Source: Sipunculus nudus
Taxonomy: Eukaryota > Annelida > Sipuncula > Golfingiida > Sipunculidae
Length of the DNA: 64,000 nucleotides
Assembly: GCA_026874595.1 (NCBI GenBank)
Contig: CM049314.1
Location: 32,205,229-32,269,228, forward strand
Reading direction: 5' to 3'
Position 1 is the stretch's first letter, and each line of letters starts with the position of its first letter. This document shows positions 22,833 through 35,309 of the stretch, in pieces. The notes under the pieces were generated by a model, which worked only from the letters and a program-made list of their open reading frames with translations, did not search any database and was not told the origin of the DNA. Both the position numbers and the translations under genes were made by a program.

Positions 22833-24300
22833 GACCATAGGTCGAACGCTTGCCGGAATTCGGAAGTGAAACACAGACGGACAGACAGAACATATTGTCG
22901 GTTTTCTATTAATGGAATGACTCTCAGAGACATTGCTGAGAATATGTGGCCCGTAGAATGACATATGAGACAAAAGAACAGGCAAGCAGACAAAGCTGAC
23001 AACAAAAGACGAACAGACAGACATACTGACTTTGTGAGACAAGATTGACACCAGATGACATAAGCTAGTTATTGAGAAGATTCAAAGGAAGAAAATGAGT
23101 TATAATTTAGGTAATTTAGATTTATAGTTTACGAGGTATGGCGAATTAATGATATACTTGGGAGGCGCGACTGTAGCGCCCTCTAGCAGACATATTCCGA
23201 AGACGACAAATGCGTTTCGTATTATTAGTGTATGACATGAGATGTCTCAGTTTCAAAAGGATTCTGTCAAAGCTGTGGCCTGTAGAATGCTATATGTAAG
23301 GCGTAAGAACCAGCAAGCAGGCGACTTAGAGGATAACGGACAAACAGATGGACACACTGACAAAGTGACAGAAGATTGAAACCAGATGCCTTAATCAGGT
23401 TATGGAGAAGACTCAAAGGAAGAAAATAAGCTATAGCTTATGTAACTGAGGCTTTGGGTGTAGAGTAATGGCCAATACAATGGGATGAGTGTGAGAGTCA
23501 TGTGCAGCGCCCACTAGTGGCCATATCCGGAAAATGAAAAAATTATTTCTAGATATTAGTGTAAAACATAAGATGTAATAGTTTCAAAAGGATTCCGTCA
23601 AAACTGTGGCCTACAGAATGCTATATGTGAGACGCAAGAGCCAACAAGCAGGCGAATTTGAGGACAACTGACAAACAGACGAAAACACTGACAAAGTGAC
23701 TCAAAATTGAGTCCAGATGACTTCTCCAGGTTATGGAGAAGACTCAAAGGAAGAAAAAAGCTACAGTTTATGTAACTGAGGTTTATAGTTTTGGAGATAT
23801 TGCCAAAGCATGATATGTTGGGAGAGGTTCGAGTTCAGCGCCCCCTAGCGGCCATATCCGGAAAATGAAAAATTGGTTTCGAGATATTAGTGTAAGACTT
23901 AAGATGTAATAGTTTCAAAAGGATTCTTTCAAAACTGTGGCCTGTAGAATGCTATATGTTAGACGCAAGAGCAAGCAGGCGAATTTGAGGACAACTGACA
24001 AACAGACAGACACACTGACAAAGTGTCACAAAATAGTGACCAGATGACTACACTAGGTTATGGAGAAGACTCAGAGAAAGAAAATAAGCTATAGTTTATG
24101 TAATTGAGGCTTATAATTTTGGAGATATGGCCAAAATATGATATGTTCGGGAGGTTCGCATCCAGCGCCCCCTAGCGGCCATATTCAAAAAGTGAAAAAA
24201 TGATTTCGAGATACTAGTGTAGGACTTATAATATGTCAGTTTCAAAAAGATTCCTGCAATAATGAGGCCTTTGGCGCAAGATGAATGAAATCTCGAAATA
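22833..24300 (+). repeat. 330-bp satellite array B1 (about 3.5 monomers)
   Basis: The phrase ACTCA(A/G)AGGAAGAAAAT recurs at about 23080, 23412, 23742 and 24069 (spacing 327-332). Each unit includes GCGCCC(C/T)CTAG(C/T)GG-CATAT and an ACAGACAGA(C) run. It is preceded by a start-like CGACCATAGGTCGAACGCTTGCCGG. Confidence 0.85.
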
Positions 24301-25039
24301 TCTCTATTCACGAGATATTTTACGAGATACTGCAAGACTTCTTATAAAATCTTGTAGTACTAGTTGAATGCTACCTGATGCAAAAAATTAGATCACTCTA
24401 GCTTTAAAACTGACAAAGTTAGAAAAATAAGATCCCTTATTTTCGAATTTCATGACTTTTCCCCAAAAAATTGTAACCATGGTTACGGCAAATTTGAGTC
24501 AGCTACACACCAGATGACAGGCCTTGGAATGATGATTAAAATGAGCTATTGTTGAAGTAGATACGACTAACAGTCACAAAGATATGAAGAAAAAAACGTT
24601 TTGAGAAGTTTTGACGACGTTGACCTTGACCTTTGACCTATTTTAACCAAAAACAATAGGGCACCTAGAAATTATGTTTTCCAACATCCCTGTAAGTTTC
24701 AAGGTTATTGTGGCAAAATTGTGGCCAGGAGAGTGGTGACAAACAAACAAACAAACAAACAAACAGACAGACAGACAAACAGACATACGCAACTGACCAA
24801 TATGCTTGCCGAAATCTTTGATTCCGGCAAGCAACAAGATGACCAGAGGTCACGCGCTTGCCGGAAATGGAAATGATACAGACAGATAGACAGAGAGTGC
24901 ATGTAGAAACAGTCATATGAATGAGCAACAATGTGGGGGCAGCAGAAACGGATAATATGTTTATTTATGCATGCTGACCTTTAACAGCTGCATATCTTTC
25001 TAGTGTAAAAGGGACCAAGTTCAAAATTTTGTCATGAAA

Positions 25040-26110
25040 TCCCGTTAATCTCGTTTGACAAGAAGCAGTGAGACGTTTTCAGGTTTGTCATGTCAAGCTG
25101 GCCAAATGATATGAAAAGCCGAAAACTAGACCTGTCTAGCTATAAAAGCCGCTGAGTTAAAAGCATTTGCATGAAATCTCGTGTTTTCTCGTTTGACGGG
25201 AAATGGTGCGAGCTTTGGCGAGATTTCCAGTTTTGTCATGTCAGGTTTGTCAAATATTACAAAATGCCGGAAACTAGACCTGTCTAGCTGCAAAAGTCGC
25301 CGTGTTATCAGCATTTACGTGAAATCATGTTTTTTTCTCGCTTGACGAGATATAGTACGAGATTTGGCAAGACGAGCAATTTTATTATGTCAAGACGGCC
25401 AAACGTTACGCAATGGCGAAAACTAGATCCGTCTAGCTGCAAAAGTCGCCGAGTTATAAGCATTTCCGTGTACTCTCGTGTTTTCTCGTTTGACGAGATA
25501 TGGTGCAGGATTTGGCCAAGCTTGTAGATTTGTCATATCAAACTCTCTAAATGTTATGAAATGGCGAAAACTACATCTGTCTAGCTGTAAAAGTCGCCGA
25601 GTTATTAGCATTTCTGTGGAATCTCCTTTTTTATCGTTTGACGAGATATGGTGCGAGATTTGGCCAGTCTTGCAGGTTTGTCATGTCAAGCCCTCCAAAT
25701 GTTAATGAATGCCAAAAACTAGACCTGTGTAGCCGTGAAAGTCGCCGACTTATATGCATTTCTGTGAAATCTCGTATTTCCACATTTGACCAGATATAGT
25801 GCGAGATTTCGCCAAGTATCGCAGTTTTACTATGTCAAGTTGGCCAAATGTTACCAAATGCCAAAAACTAGACCTGAGTAGCTGTTATAAGTTATAAGCA
25901 TTTCCATGATATCTCGTTTTTTTCTCGCTTGACGAGATATGGTGCGAGATTTGGCCTGATTTCTTTTCTGGCGTGTCAAGCTGGTCATATGTTATGAAAT
26001 GCCGAAAACTAGACCTGTGTAGCTGTAAAAGTCGCCGAGTTATAAGCATTTCTGTGAAATCTCGTTTTTTCTCGTTTGACGGTAAACCGAGCGAAATTTG
26101 ACGAGACTTG
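25040..26110 (+). repeat. 148-bp satellite array A2
   Basis: Near-identical copy of array A1, same monomer order. A small deletion in the sixth monomer joins GCTGTTATAAG directly, removing the AAAAGTCGCC block. Confidence 0.93.
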
Positions 26111-28349
26111 CAATTGAATGACTTAGAACCAAGGGGAAGCAGCCTTATGCAAAAAACTAGACCCTTGAAACATAAATATTAACCGAGATACAAGCCAAAA
26201 ACTGCATATTTCCAGATCGTCAAGTTTAACCCACAAATTTGATAACCATGGTAACGGCAGCACAAAGCTACATGTGCGGAGGAATAAGCCAATGTTCCTA
26301 GTTTAAGATACAACGATAAAAATTGTGCCATGTTTAAAATTATTTTAGATATTGCAGAAAAATGATATGTTACAGTGTTTCAGGTACCACGCCCCCTGGT
26401 GGCTATTTCCAAAAAATGAAAAACTGATTTCGAGATATTTATAAATAACACAAAATATATCAATTTCAAAGCCATTGTTAAAAAAATGCAACCTGTAGGT
26501 CATATTTAATGAAATCTCGAAGACTCTCGTTTGACGAGAAATGGTGCGAGATTTGGCGAGACTTTCAGTTTTATCATGTCAAGCTGCCTATAAGGTACAT
26601 AATGACCAAAACCAGACGTCTGTAGCTTAAAAATTGACAAAGTTACAAAAAATGGTCGTGTTATTTCCAATTTCCATGATTTTTGCCCAACAAATGTAAC
26701 CATGGTAACGGCAAATTTAAGTAAGCTACATGTCAAAAGAAAGGGCAGGTGATGACGAAAAAAATGAGCTATTGCAGAAGTGGATAAGCCTATTTATGGC
26801 GAAGTTATAGTGCAAAAACCGTTAACCATACCTGTCGTGACCTTGACCCTTGACCTTGGAGCAATGTTGACCAAAAACAATAGGGCACCTAGAAATCGGT
26901 TTGTCAATCAAGCCTGTAAGTTTCAAGTTGATTGATGCAAAAGTGTGGCCTGGAGAGTCGTGACAAACAAACAAACTAGACGACCAGAGGTCGAACGCTT
27001 GGCGGACTAAAATGACATAGAGATTGGAAAAACAGGACAAACTGTCATTTTCTATTGAAAGACTTTTAAAGCGATTGCTGGAAAGTTTGGCCTGTTGAAC
27101 GACATATATCACACAAAAGAACATGTAAGCAGACATAGCTCAAAACAGACAGATATACTGACACACCTGAGATAACAGACTACCAGAAAAAAAGTTGGGA
27201 ACGTAAAGAGAAGCAAAATGAGCTATAGTTTAAGTAGGTAGAGTTTAGTGTCGGACGTATGGCCAATATATGGTAGCGGCCATATCCCAAACATTAAAAA
27301 TTTCTTTTGAGACTCTAGTCTAAGAAATAAGATGTTGTTCCAGTTCCAAAAGGATTCCTGCAAAACTGTGTCCTGAAAATTGCTAACTGCAAGAAGCAAG
27401 GTCCAGCAAGCAGGCAAAATTTAGGATCACTGACAAACAGACAGACATACTCAAAAAATGACACAAGAATAAGAGCAGATGACCTACTCAGATTATCGAG
27501 TAGATTCAGAGGAAGTAATTAAATCATAGTTTTCAATTGGCTACACTGCTTTTTTAAAGTTGCATTTATCCAATCTCTTCTTATAAAACCCGCAGAAACC
27601 TACCATAGAATAATTCTTGTAAAGTTTAAACCAATCAGCTTAACAGTTTCATCATAAAACAGTGTTTAAGCTGGAGAGTCTAAAATTACATTTTCCCCTT
27701 GTAAAAAACAGATCAATGTAGGTGGCGCCACCAAAACCTCAATTTCAGATATGACATATGAGACAAACATAGGTATTAAAATTTGGTAATGACAGCTCTA
27801 GCCGTTTCTGAGATTTTAATTTTAGTTTGCTTATTTTGGACAGATGACTAAGTTCAACTTCCTGTTAAATCTCCGAACTGAAACCATTCGAACACTCTTG
27901 AGATAGATTGTTCTAGAGATCATTTCTTAGAAATATTTGAAAATTTGGCTGGACAGTTTCGCAGAAGAAGATTTTTAAAGCTTTTTTTTAGCTTTTTCCC
28001 TATAAAATCTCAGTAAATGCAGAAAGCCAAAAAATAAACAAAAATTGATAGAGCTTTTCAGATGACTGTTTATTTACACAAATATTGGTAATGCTAGTTC
28101 CTGCCGTTTTTGAGATAGCTATGGTTAACCTACAGACGACGAACGAAGCTGCACCATAGCATAAGCTCATAGATTCGCTAATAATCTGTTTCGAGATATA
28201 ATTGTAAGACATAAGATTTAATAGTTTAAAAACGATTCTTTCAAAACTGTGGCCTGTAGAACTCATTAGTGAGACGAAAGAACAAACAAGCAGGCGAATT
28301 TGAGGACAACTGACAAACAAACAGACATATTGACCACGGGACACAAGAT

Positions 28350-28870
28350 AAAGACAAGATGACTTAACCAGGTTATGAGGAAGACTCAGAGGAAGAAAAT
28401 AAGGTATAGTTTATGTAATTGAGGTTTCTATTTTTGGAGATATGGCCAAATAATGATATACTGGGGATTTTCGACTGCAGCGCCCTCTAGTGGACATATC
28501 CTGAAGACGACAAATGCGTTTTGTGATATTAGTGAATGCCATGAGATGTAATCGTTTCAAAAGGATTCCTCCAAATATCTGGCTTGTTGATTGCTATATG
28601 TGAGATGCAACAACCAGCAAGTAGGCTAATTCGAAGATAACTGACAAACACACAGACATACTGACAAAGTAACACAAGATGGGCACCAGATGACGTTACC
28701 ATGTTTTGCAGAAGGCCAAGAGAAAGAAAAAAAAAACAGTTTTTGTAATATAGGTTTACTCTTACGGAAATATGTCCAAAAACTGATTTGTTTGGATGGG
28801 TCTAGTGCAGCGCCCCCTAGCAGCCATATCCGGAAAATGAAAAATAAGTTTTGAGATATTAGTGTAAAAC
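28350..28870 (+). repeat. 330-bp satellite array B2 (about 1.5 monomers)
   Basis: Shows the GACTCAGAGGAAGAAAATAAG phrase near 28385, with two CAGCGCC(C/T)(C/T)CTAG blocks near 28479 and 28810. Confidence 0.78.
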
Positions 28871-28944
28871 ATAAGATGAAGGAACAAACATACGCGGGTG
28901 ATGAACATGCTTGCGGAAATCGAAGATTTCCGGCAAGCAATAAA

Positions 28945-29080
28945 GTATGGACTGTGCCTCCAACATGTATGATAATAGATGGGGCCCGGAGAGGCCGTCA
29001 CGGACCGCTGCACACGCCGGCCGCCCACCGTAAGGACCCTGCCGCCACTTGCGGCGACGGCACGTGTCTTCGTGGTATGG
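28945..29080. other. GC-rich insertion between element end and satellite
   Basis: Starts just after a terminal hairpin and ends where GCGAGATTTGACGAGAC-type sequence resumes. It is markedly GC-rich (GGGGCCCGGAGAGGCC, GCCGGCCGCC), unlike both sides. Encodes no recognised protein. Confidence 0.55.
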
Positions 29081-30567
29081 CGGAAAACGGCGCGAGATTT
29101 GACGAGACTAACAATGTGACCCCTGAATGTGACTGCGAGTGTCAGCCGCTATCCAGCGCTGCAAACCATGTGTCTGTAGCGTGAAAAATGACAGAATTAT
29201 AGGCATTTCTTTGAATGGTGACGTGTTCTCGTTTCACGAGAAACGGTGCGAGATATGACGAGACTTGGGATTGAATGGCTTAGAACTAGAGGGATGCTGT
29301 CTAACGCCAAAAACCAGACCTTTCTATCGCAAATATCAACAGAGATAGAAGCTGGAAAACTCCGAATTTTCAGATTGTCAAGTTTTACCCCAAAATTTGG
29401 TAACCATGGTAACGGCAGCACAAAGCAACATGTGCGAAGGGATAAGCCAATGTTCCTAGTTTCAGATACGACCAAAAAAATGGTGTCACGTTTAATATTT
29501 TTTGAGATATTGCAGAAAAATGATATGTTACAGTGTTTCAGGTACCACGCCCCCTGGTGGCTATTTCCAAAAAATGAAAAACTGATTTCGAGATATTTAT
29601 AAATTACACAAAATATATCAATTTCAAAGCCATTGTTAAAAAAATGCAACCTGTAGGTCATATTTAATGAAATCTCGAAGACTCTCGTTTGACGAGAAAC
29701 GGTGCGAGAGTACGCAAGATTTTTGATTGGATTACCGAGAACTCACCAAGGGCTACAAGATGCAAAAAAATTGACCTCTCCAGCATAAAAACTGACAGAG
29801 ATAGAAGCTGAAAACTGCATATTTTCAAAATTCAAAAGTTTTACCCCAAAAATAGAGAAATCTGGCAATAGCGCACTTTGGCACCTATGCGCAAAAATAA
29901 GCCCATGGACCCCAGTTGAAGGTGCTGTGATGGAAATGGCCCAATGTTTAACAGTTCTGGAGGTATAGCACCAAAACAAATTTTCATGTCTTTTCATCTG
30001 CAACGCCCCCTGGCGGCCATTTCCAAAATCTGAAAAAACAATTTCGAGATAGTCTTGTGTTACATAAAATATCTCAGAATCAGTGCGATTGCTGCAAATT
30101 TGAAAAATATCACGAAATCCCATGATTCCTCCCCAAAAAATGTAACCATGGTAACTGCAAATTTAAGTAAGCTACATGTCAAGAGAAAGGGCAAGTGATG
30201 ACGAAAAAAATGAGCTATTGCAGAAGTGGATAAGCCTATTTATGGCGAAGTTATAGTGCAAAAACCGTTAACCATACCTGTCGTGACCTTGACCCTTGAC
30301 CTTGGAGCAATGTTGACCAAAAACAATAGGGCACCTAGAAATCGGTTTGTCAATCAAGCCTGTAAGTTTCAAGTTGTTTGATGCAAAAGTGTGACCTGGA
30401 GAGTCGTGACAAACAAACAAACAAACAGACAAAGAGACAAACAGACATACGCAACTGACGAACATGCTTGCGGAAATCGAAGATTTCCGGCAAGCAACAA
30501 ACAGACATACGCAACTGAGTAATATGCTTGCCGAAATCTTTGATTCCGGCAAGCAACAAAAAACAAA

Positions 30568-32656
30568 ACAAGATGACCAGAGGTCACGCGCTTGCCGGAA
30601 ATGGAAATGATACAGACAGATAGACAGAGAGTGCATGTAGAAACAGTCATATGAATGAGCAACATTGTGGGGGCAGCAGAAACGGATAATATGTTTATTT
30701 ATGCATGCTGACCTTTAACAGCTGCATATCTTTCTAGTGTAAAAGGGACCAAGTTCAAAATTTTTTCATGAAATCCCGTTAATCTCGTTTGACAAGAAGC
30801 AGTGAGACGTTTTCAGGTTTGTCATGTCAAGCTGGCCAAATGATATGAAATGCCGAAAACTAGACCTGTCTAGCTATAAAAGCCGCTGAGTTATAAGCAT
30901 TTGCATGAAATGTCGTGTTTTCTCGTTTGACGGGAAATGGTGCGAGCTTTGGCGAGATTTCCAGTTTTGTCATGTCAGGTTTGTCAAATATTACAAAATG
31001 CCGGAAACTAGACCTGTCTAGCTGCAAAAGTCGCCGTGTTATCAGCATTTACGTGAAATAATGTTTTTTTTTCTCGCTTTACGAGATATTGTACGAGATT
31101 TGGCAAGAAGAGCAGTTTTATTATGTCAAGACGGCCAAACGTTACGAAATGGCGAAAACTAGATCCGTCTAGCTGTAAAAGTCGCCGAGTTATTAGCATT
31201 TCTGTGAAATCTCCTTTTTTATCGTTTGACGAGATATGGTGCGAGATTTGGCCTGACTTGCATATCTATCGTGTCAAGCTGGTCATGTGGAAGGAAATGC
31301 CGGAAACCAGACCTGTCTGGCTGTAAAACTGGCCCAGTTATAAGCATTTCCCTGAAATTTCGTGTTTTCTCGTTTGACGAGATACGGTGCGAGATTTTCC
31401 CAGACTTGCATATCTGTCGTGTCAAGCTGGTCTAGTGGAACTAAATGCCGAAAACCAGACGTGTCTAGCTGTAAAACTCGCCCAGTTATAAGCATTTCCG
31501 TGAAATCCCGTGTTTTCTTGTTTGACGAGATACGGTGCGAGATTTGGCCTGTCTTGCAGCTCTGTCGTGTCAAGCTTGTTTGGTGGAACGAAATGCCGAA
31601 AACCAGACCTGTCTAGCTGTAAAAGTCGCCGAGTTATAAGCATTTCCGCGAAGTCTCGTTTTTTCTCGTTTGACGAGATATGGCACGAAATTTGGCGTGA
31701 CTTTCAGTTCTGTCGTGTCAAGCTGGTCATGTGGAACAAAATGCCGAAAACTAGATCTGCCTAGCTTAAAAACTGACAAAGTTACAAAAAATGGTCGTGT
31801 TATTTCCAATTTCCATGATTTTTGCCCAAAAAATGTAACCATGGTAAAGGCACTTGCATATCTGTCGTGTCAAGCTGGTGTAGTGGAACTAAATGCCGAA
31901 AACCAGACGTGTCTAGCTGTAAAACTGGCCAAGTTATAAGCATTTCCGTGAAATCCCGTGTTTTCTCGTTTGACGAGATACGGTGCGAGATTTGGCCTGT
32001 CTTGCAGCTCTGTCGTGTCAAGCTTGTTTCGTGGAACGAAATGCCGAAAACCAGACCTGTCTAGCTGTAAAAGTCGCCGAGTTATAAGCATTTCCGCGAA
32101 GTCTCGTTTTTTCTCGTTTGACGAGATATGGCGCGAGATTTGGCGTAACTTTTAGTTCTGTCGTGTCAAGCTGGTCATGTGGAACAAAATGCCGAAAACT
32201 AGATCTGCCTAGCTTAAAAACTGACAAAGTTACAAAAAAATGGTCGTGTTATTTCCAATTTTTTTTATTTTTGCCCAAAAAATGTAACCATGGTAACGGC
32301 AAATTTAAGTAAGCTACATGTCAAAAGAAAGGCCAGGTGATGACAAAAAAAATGAGCTATTGCAGAAGTGGATAAGCCTATTTATGGCGAAGTTATAGTG
32401 CAAAAACCGTTAACCATACCTGTCGTGACCTTGACCCTTGACCTTGGAGCAATGTTGACCAAAAACAATAGGGCACCTAGAAATCGGTTTGTCAATCAAG
32501 CCTGTAAGTTTCAAGTTGATTGATGCAAAAGTGTGACCTGGAGAGTCGTGACAAACAAACAAACAAACAAACAAACAAACAAACAAACAAAAAGACAAAC
32601 AGACATACGCAACTGACGAACATGCTTGCCGAAATCGAAGATTTCCGGCAAGCAAT
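30568..32656 (+). repeat. Composite tandem-core element III
   Basis: Same start and leader as elements I and II, then a rearranged 148-bp array. It passes directly through GTAACCATGGTAACGG, TGACCTTGACC and a long (ACAA)n run (32550-32592) to the terminal hairpin CTTGCCGAAATC-gaa-GATTTCCGGCAAG (32624-32652). No 330-bp array, so the shortest copy. Confidence 0.78.
30770..32230 (+). repeat. 148-bp satellite array A3 with internal duplication
   Basis: About 9 monomers, including a variant with CCAGAC(C/G)TGTCT(A/G)G in place of CTAGACCTGTCTAG. A segment at about 31405-31850 is repeated at 31853-32300, joined at AACCATGGTAAAGGCACTTGC. Confidence 0.88.
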
Positions 32657-33851
32657 AAAAATAGATCCAGTAAGGACTCGTTACCCTTGTACATATGAGT
32701 GTTATAACAAAGGTTCAGTGAACTGGGAACATTTCAGTATTGATGAAAGGTCTGTCAGTTAAAAGGTTAAATAATCTCTCTGCGGAATGAAAACATCCTG
32801 TTTAAAGGAGCTTCTTCCAAGGACAACGGGTACCGGTAATAAATATTTGATCGATGTCAGCATATACATGTAATTCATTCCGTTACATTTGTCTGACTTC
32901 CGTGCAGAACTGAGGTAACCAAGGCAACATAGAAATGATTGATTTCTCAAAATAACCAGTTACATTTTATGTATCGTTAGTGCATTCATGTTAATTTGAA
33001 CGCTTCGTTATCATTAGCCTATCGAATGCAGTGCATCATTTAATATCAAAAGTTTTGTGACACGCTCAGCCTCCTGATAATCGATTATTACGCATATGAG
33101 TCAGGTGTGTGTATTTTGGGCGATTGCTCCGGTCAGAAATCAGGGACCGACTACTCGTATGGACCTTAATTTGTATGTATTCAAGTAATTATTCATGAAA
33201 TAATTTTTTCTTTAAATGCTATTTAATCTATTTGTTTCTGGCCAAAACAATTGAATGTGATTCACACGGTGCCTGTCCAAACGCCTACCTAATTTAATTG
33301 TAAATATCGTATATTACTGACTGCACACGTGTTATTCTGAAAACAGAGGTTAAATCATCTATAATACGTTCTGTATTCCATGTTTTTAAGTTCCCCTGTA
33401 GAGTGCACAGTCGCCATATAAGCACATACTCAGATCAGATTAACCGAGTTAAAGCTTGGATATATGCTTATTTTTCGGCAGATTTTCTTAAGGTGTGACA
33501 CACAGATTCAAAACTGGATACTATTTAGGCCCTTAAGTGGAACAGTATTTTATTTTTTTTTTAGATTTCATGTAGTCTATCATTTGAGTGATGTGCGAAT
33601 ATACTTTCCGTTTTGTCACTGATTGTAAAGAATTATATGATTTGCATCGCTATCATTAATATATCTTATGTTTAACTGGTCAGCCACTTAACAGAAAGTA
33701 AATTCCAAGTTACCGAACGTTTGCATTATTAACTTACAGGTTATGATAGGTAATGGACATATACATGCTGTGTCGAATTATCAGTCAGGAAGTTCATATA
33801 TAGAAGAAAGTAATTGAAGGTATGAATGTTAACATGCCAGGTGAAGTTCAG

Positions 33852-34105
33852 AGTTTTTGTCTCCAATAAGTTTTGGCCTCCAACTAGTTTTTGTCTCCGT
33901 ATAGACTTGGTCTCCAATTAATCTTTTTCTTAAAATAGACTTGGTCTCTATATTATCTTTGTCTCCAAATAGGCTTGGTCTCTAATTTATCTGTGTCTCC
34001 AAATGTCTTGGTCTTCAATTAGTCTTTGTCTCCAAATTTTCTTGGTCTCCAAATAGTCTTGTCTCAAAATAGTGTAGGTCTCCAATCAGCCATTGTCTCC
34101 AATCT
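33852..34105 (+). repeat. TTGTCTCCAA minisatellite
   Basis: Degenerate ~19-base units of (T/C)TTG(T/G)TCTCCAA(T/A)TAG, about 13 in a row; alternate units start TTTGTCTCC and CTTGGTCTCC, suggesting a ~38-base higher period. Confidence 0.88.
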
Positions 34106-34480
34106 TGCTCCTAGGCTGGTTTGTTTTGTCATGTAAATATTTATAAAATATTTGCAAACAAGTTTTAACATTACGGTCGAAAGAGCCGCCATTTAATCTG
34201 GATTTGAACATTATTTTCCGATAAGTCAAGGACAGATAAAATGATTTTACCAGTCCCTGGAGACATAACCTTTCATTCTACTATAATTTTAGGGTTTGGG
34301 CGTGGTCCATATAGAAGCGTTACTCCGCTTTTAAACCTTACCGATCACGTCCCCTACCCTCCAAAGTCTCCCCACAGATCCGCTGTACTTTCGTGACGCA
34401 TCCTCGCCCCTTGTCGACCTTCGCAGGTTTGGTTTTCCAAGTTTCTAAGAACCGCTAGTATTGCACCAGATTTTGCGTTC

Positions 34481-34482
<2 letters not shown>

Positions 34483-34522
<40 letters not shown>
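34483..34522. repeat. (GT)n microsatellite
   Basis: About 20 uninterrupted GT dinucleotides. Confidence 0.97.
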
Positions 34523-34523
<1 letters not shown>

Positions 34524-35238
34524 AAGGAAGTTTTCATGGACGCGTATCAAGGACATGCTTAGAATAAACTTTAAAAGACAAATATAGATGTTTTCGGTCC
34601 TGTGGATAAAAAATAGAACTCATATGGAACAATAGTTAAAACATGTATGTCTGACTTTTGTCTACAACAGTGAAAAAGGTGAACAGAAACTACATTTATT
34701 ACCTTGTTGGTTCTGGAATAGCTTAACGGAACGGTGTTATAAACTAGACGCCGGTGATCCGTTGGGCAACCCTTCGATTATAAGGTGCGACCAAAATAGA
34801 ATAATTGCCCCATTATCCACCAGATGCCGCTCCCTTTATCCTATACACGCGTAACCCGGCGATGAAGGCCAAGGTTAATGAAATAATTACTTCAAGTGAA
34901 CTTTAAATGAAATAAGTAAAACAGGCGTGGAGACCCTATCAAGAAATGGTGTCAGTGTCATATCACCTATGAAGACAATATAAGAACAACATCTTATAAA
35001 ACCTGAAGTTCTTACAAGCATGATATTCAGGTAATGAATATTCATTATATGAATATGGAATCACTTATAAAAAGTAATCATCCATTTTAAAATTGTGATA
35101 TGAAGACTCTATGGAAGTGGCCAATCATGTTCTTTTTCTTACACTTAGTTGCATTTTTGCATACATCTTTTCCTTTGACGTGATGTTTTCTAGATGACAT
35201 AATACAATTGTTCAAGTTGATTATATCTCTCATATCTA

Positions 35239-35244
35239 TTTATT
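35239..35244 (-). promoter_or_regulatory. Candidate polyadenylation signal of the lectin gene
   Basis: TTTATT on the plus strand (AATAAA on the minus), about 65 bases past the lectin stop codon. Confidence 0.6.
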
Positions 35245-35309
35245 TGATTACTCCAAGTCCAATATATTCAAAGCCATGTAAAGATTATTCAATTTTGTAT
35301 TTCTTTGCA

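Larger units (their letters stand above)
20671..24833 (+). repeat. Composite tandem-core element I
   Basis: Begins ACAAGATGACCAGAGGTC and GCGCTTGCCGG, then a ~200-base leader, a 148-bp array, a segment with GGTAACCATGGTAACGG, a TGACCTTGACC block, an (ACAA)n run, a 330-bp array, a second (ACAA)n/(ACAG)n run (24741-24784) and a terminal hairpin CTTGCCGAAATC...GATTCCGGCAAG (24804-24832). The same beginning restarts at once at 24834. Layout resembles bivalve pearl/Helentron-associated elements; assignment is an inference. Confidence 0.75.
24834..30560 (+). repeat. Composite tandem-core element II
   Basis: Repeats the start, leader and 148-bp array of element I with only scattered differences (24834 to about 26980). 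It then diverges: a non-arrayed segment, a short 330-bp array (about 28350-28870), an internal terminal hairpin (28908-28940), a GC-rich insertion and further diverged monomers. Two consecutive terminal hairpins (30467-30498, 30521-30556) close it. Confidence 0.72.
32665..35230. other. Intergenic, no supported gene
   Basis: Holds the minisatellite at 33852, a (GT)n tract and AT-rich unique sequence. No exon-like frames. Confidence 0.55.

Noticed and set aside
20963-32227. Many 60-90-codon ORFs on both strands (e.g. MLITRRLLQLDRSSFRHF)
   Set aside because: They repeat with the 148-bp satellite period, occur on both strands and lack protein features; they are translations of the monomer.
20671-32656. 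CRISPR array
   Set aside because: The 148-bp and 330-bp units are degenerate, contiguous tandem repeats without unique spacers, and the genome is eukaryotic.
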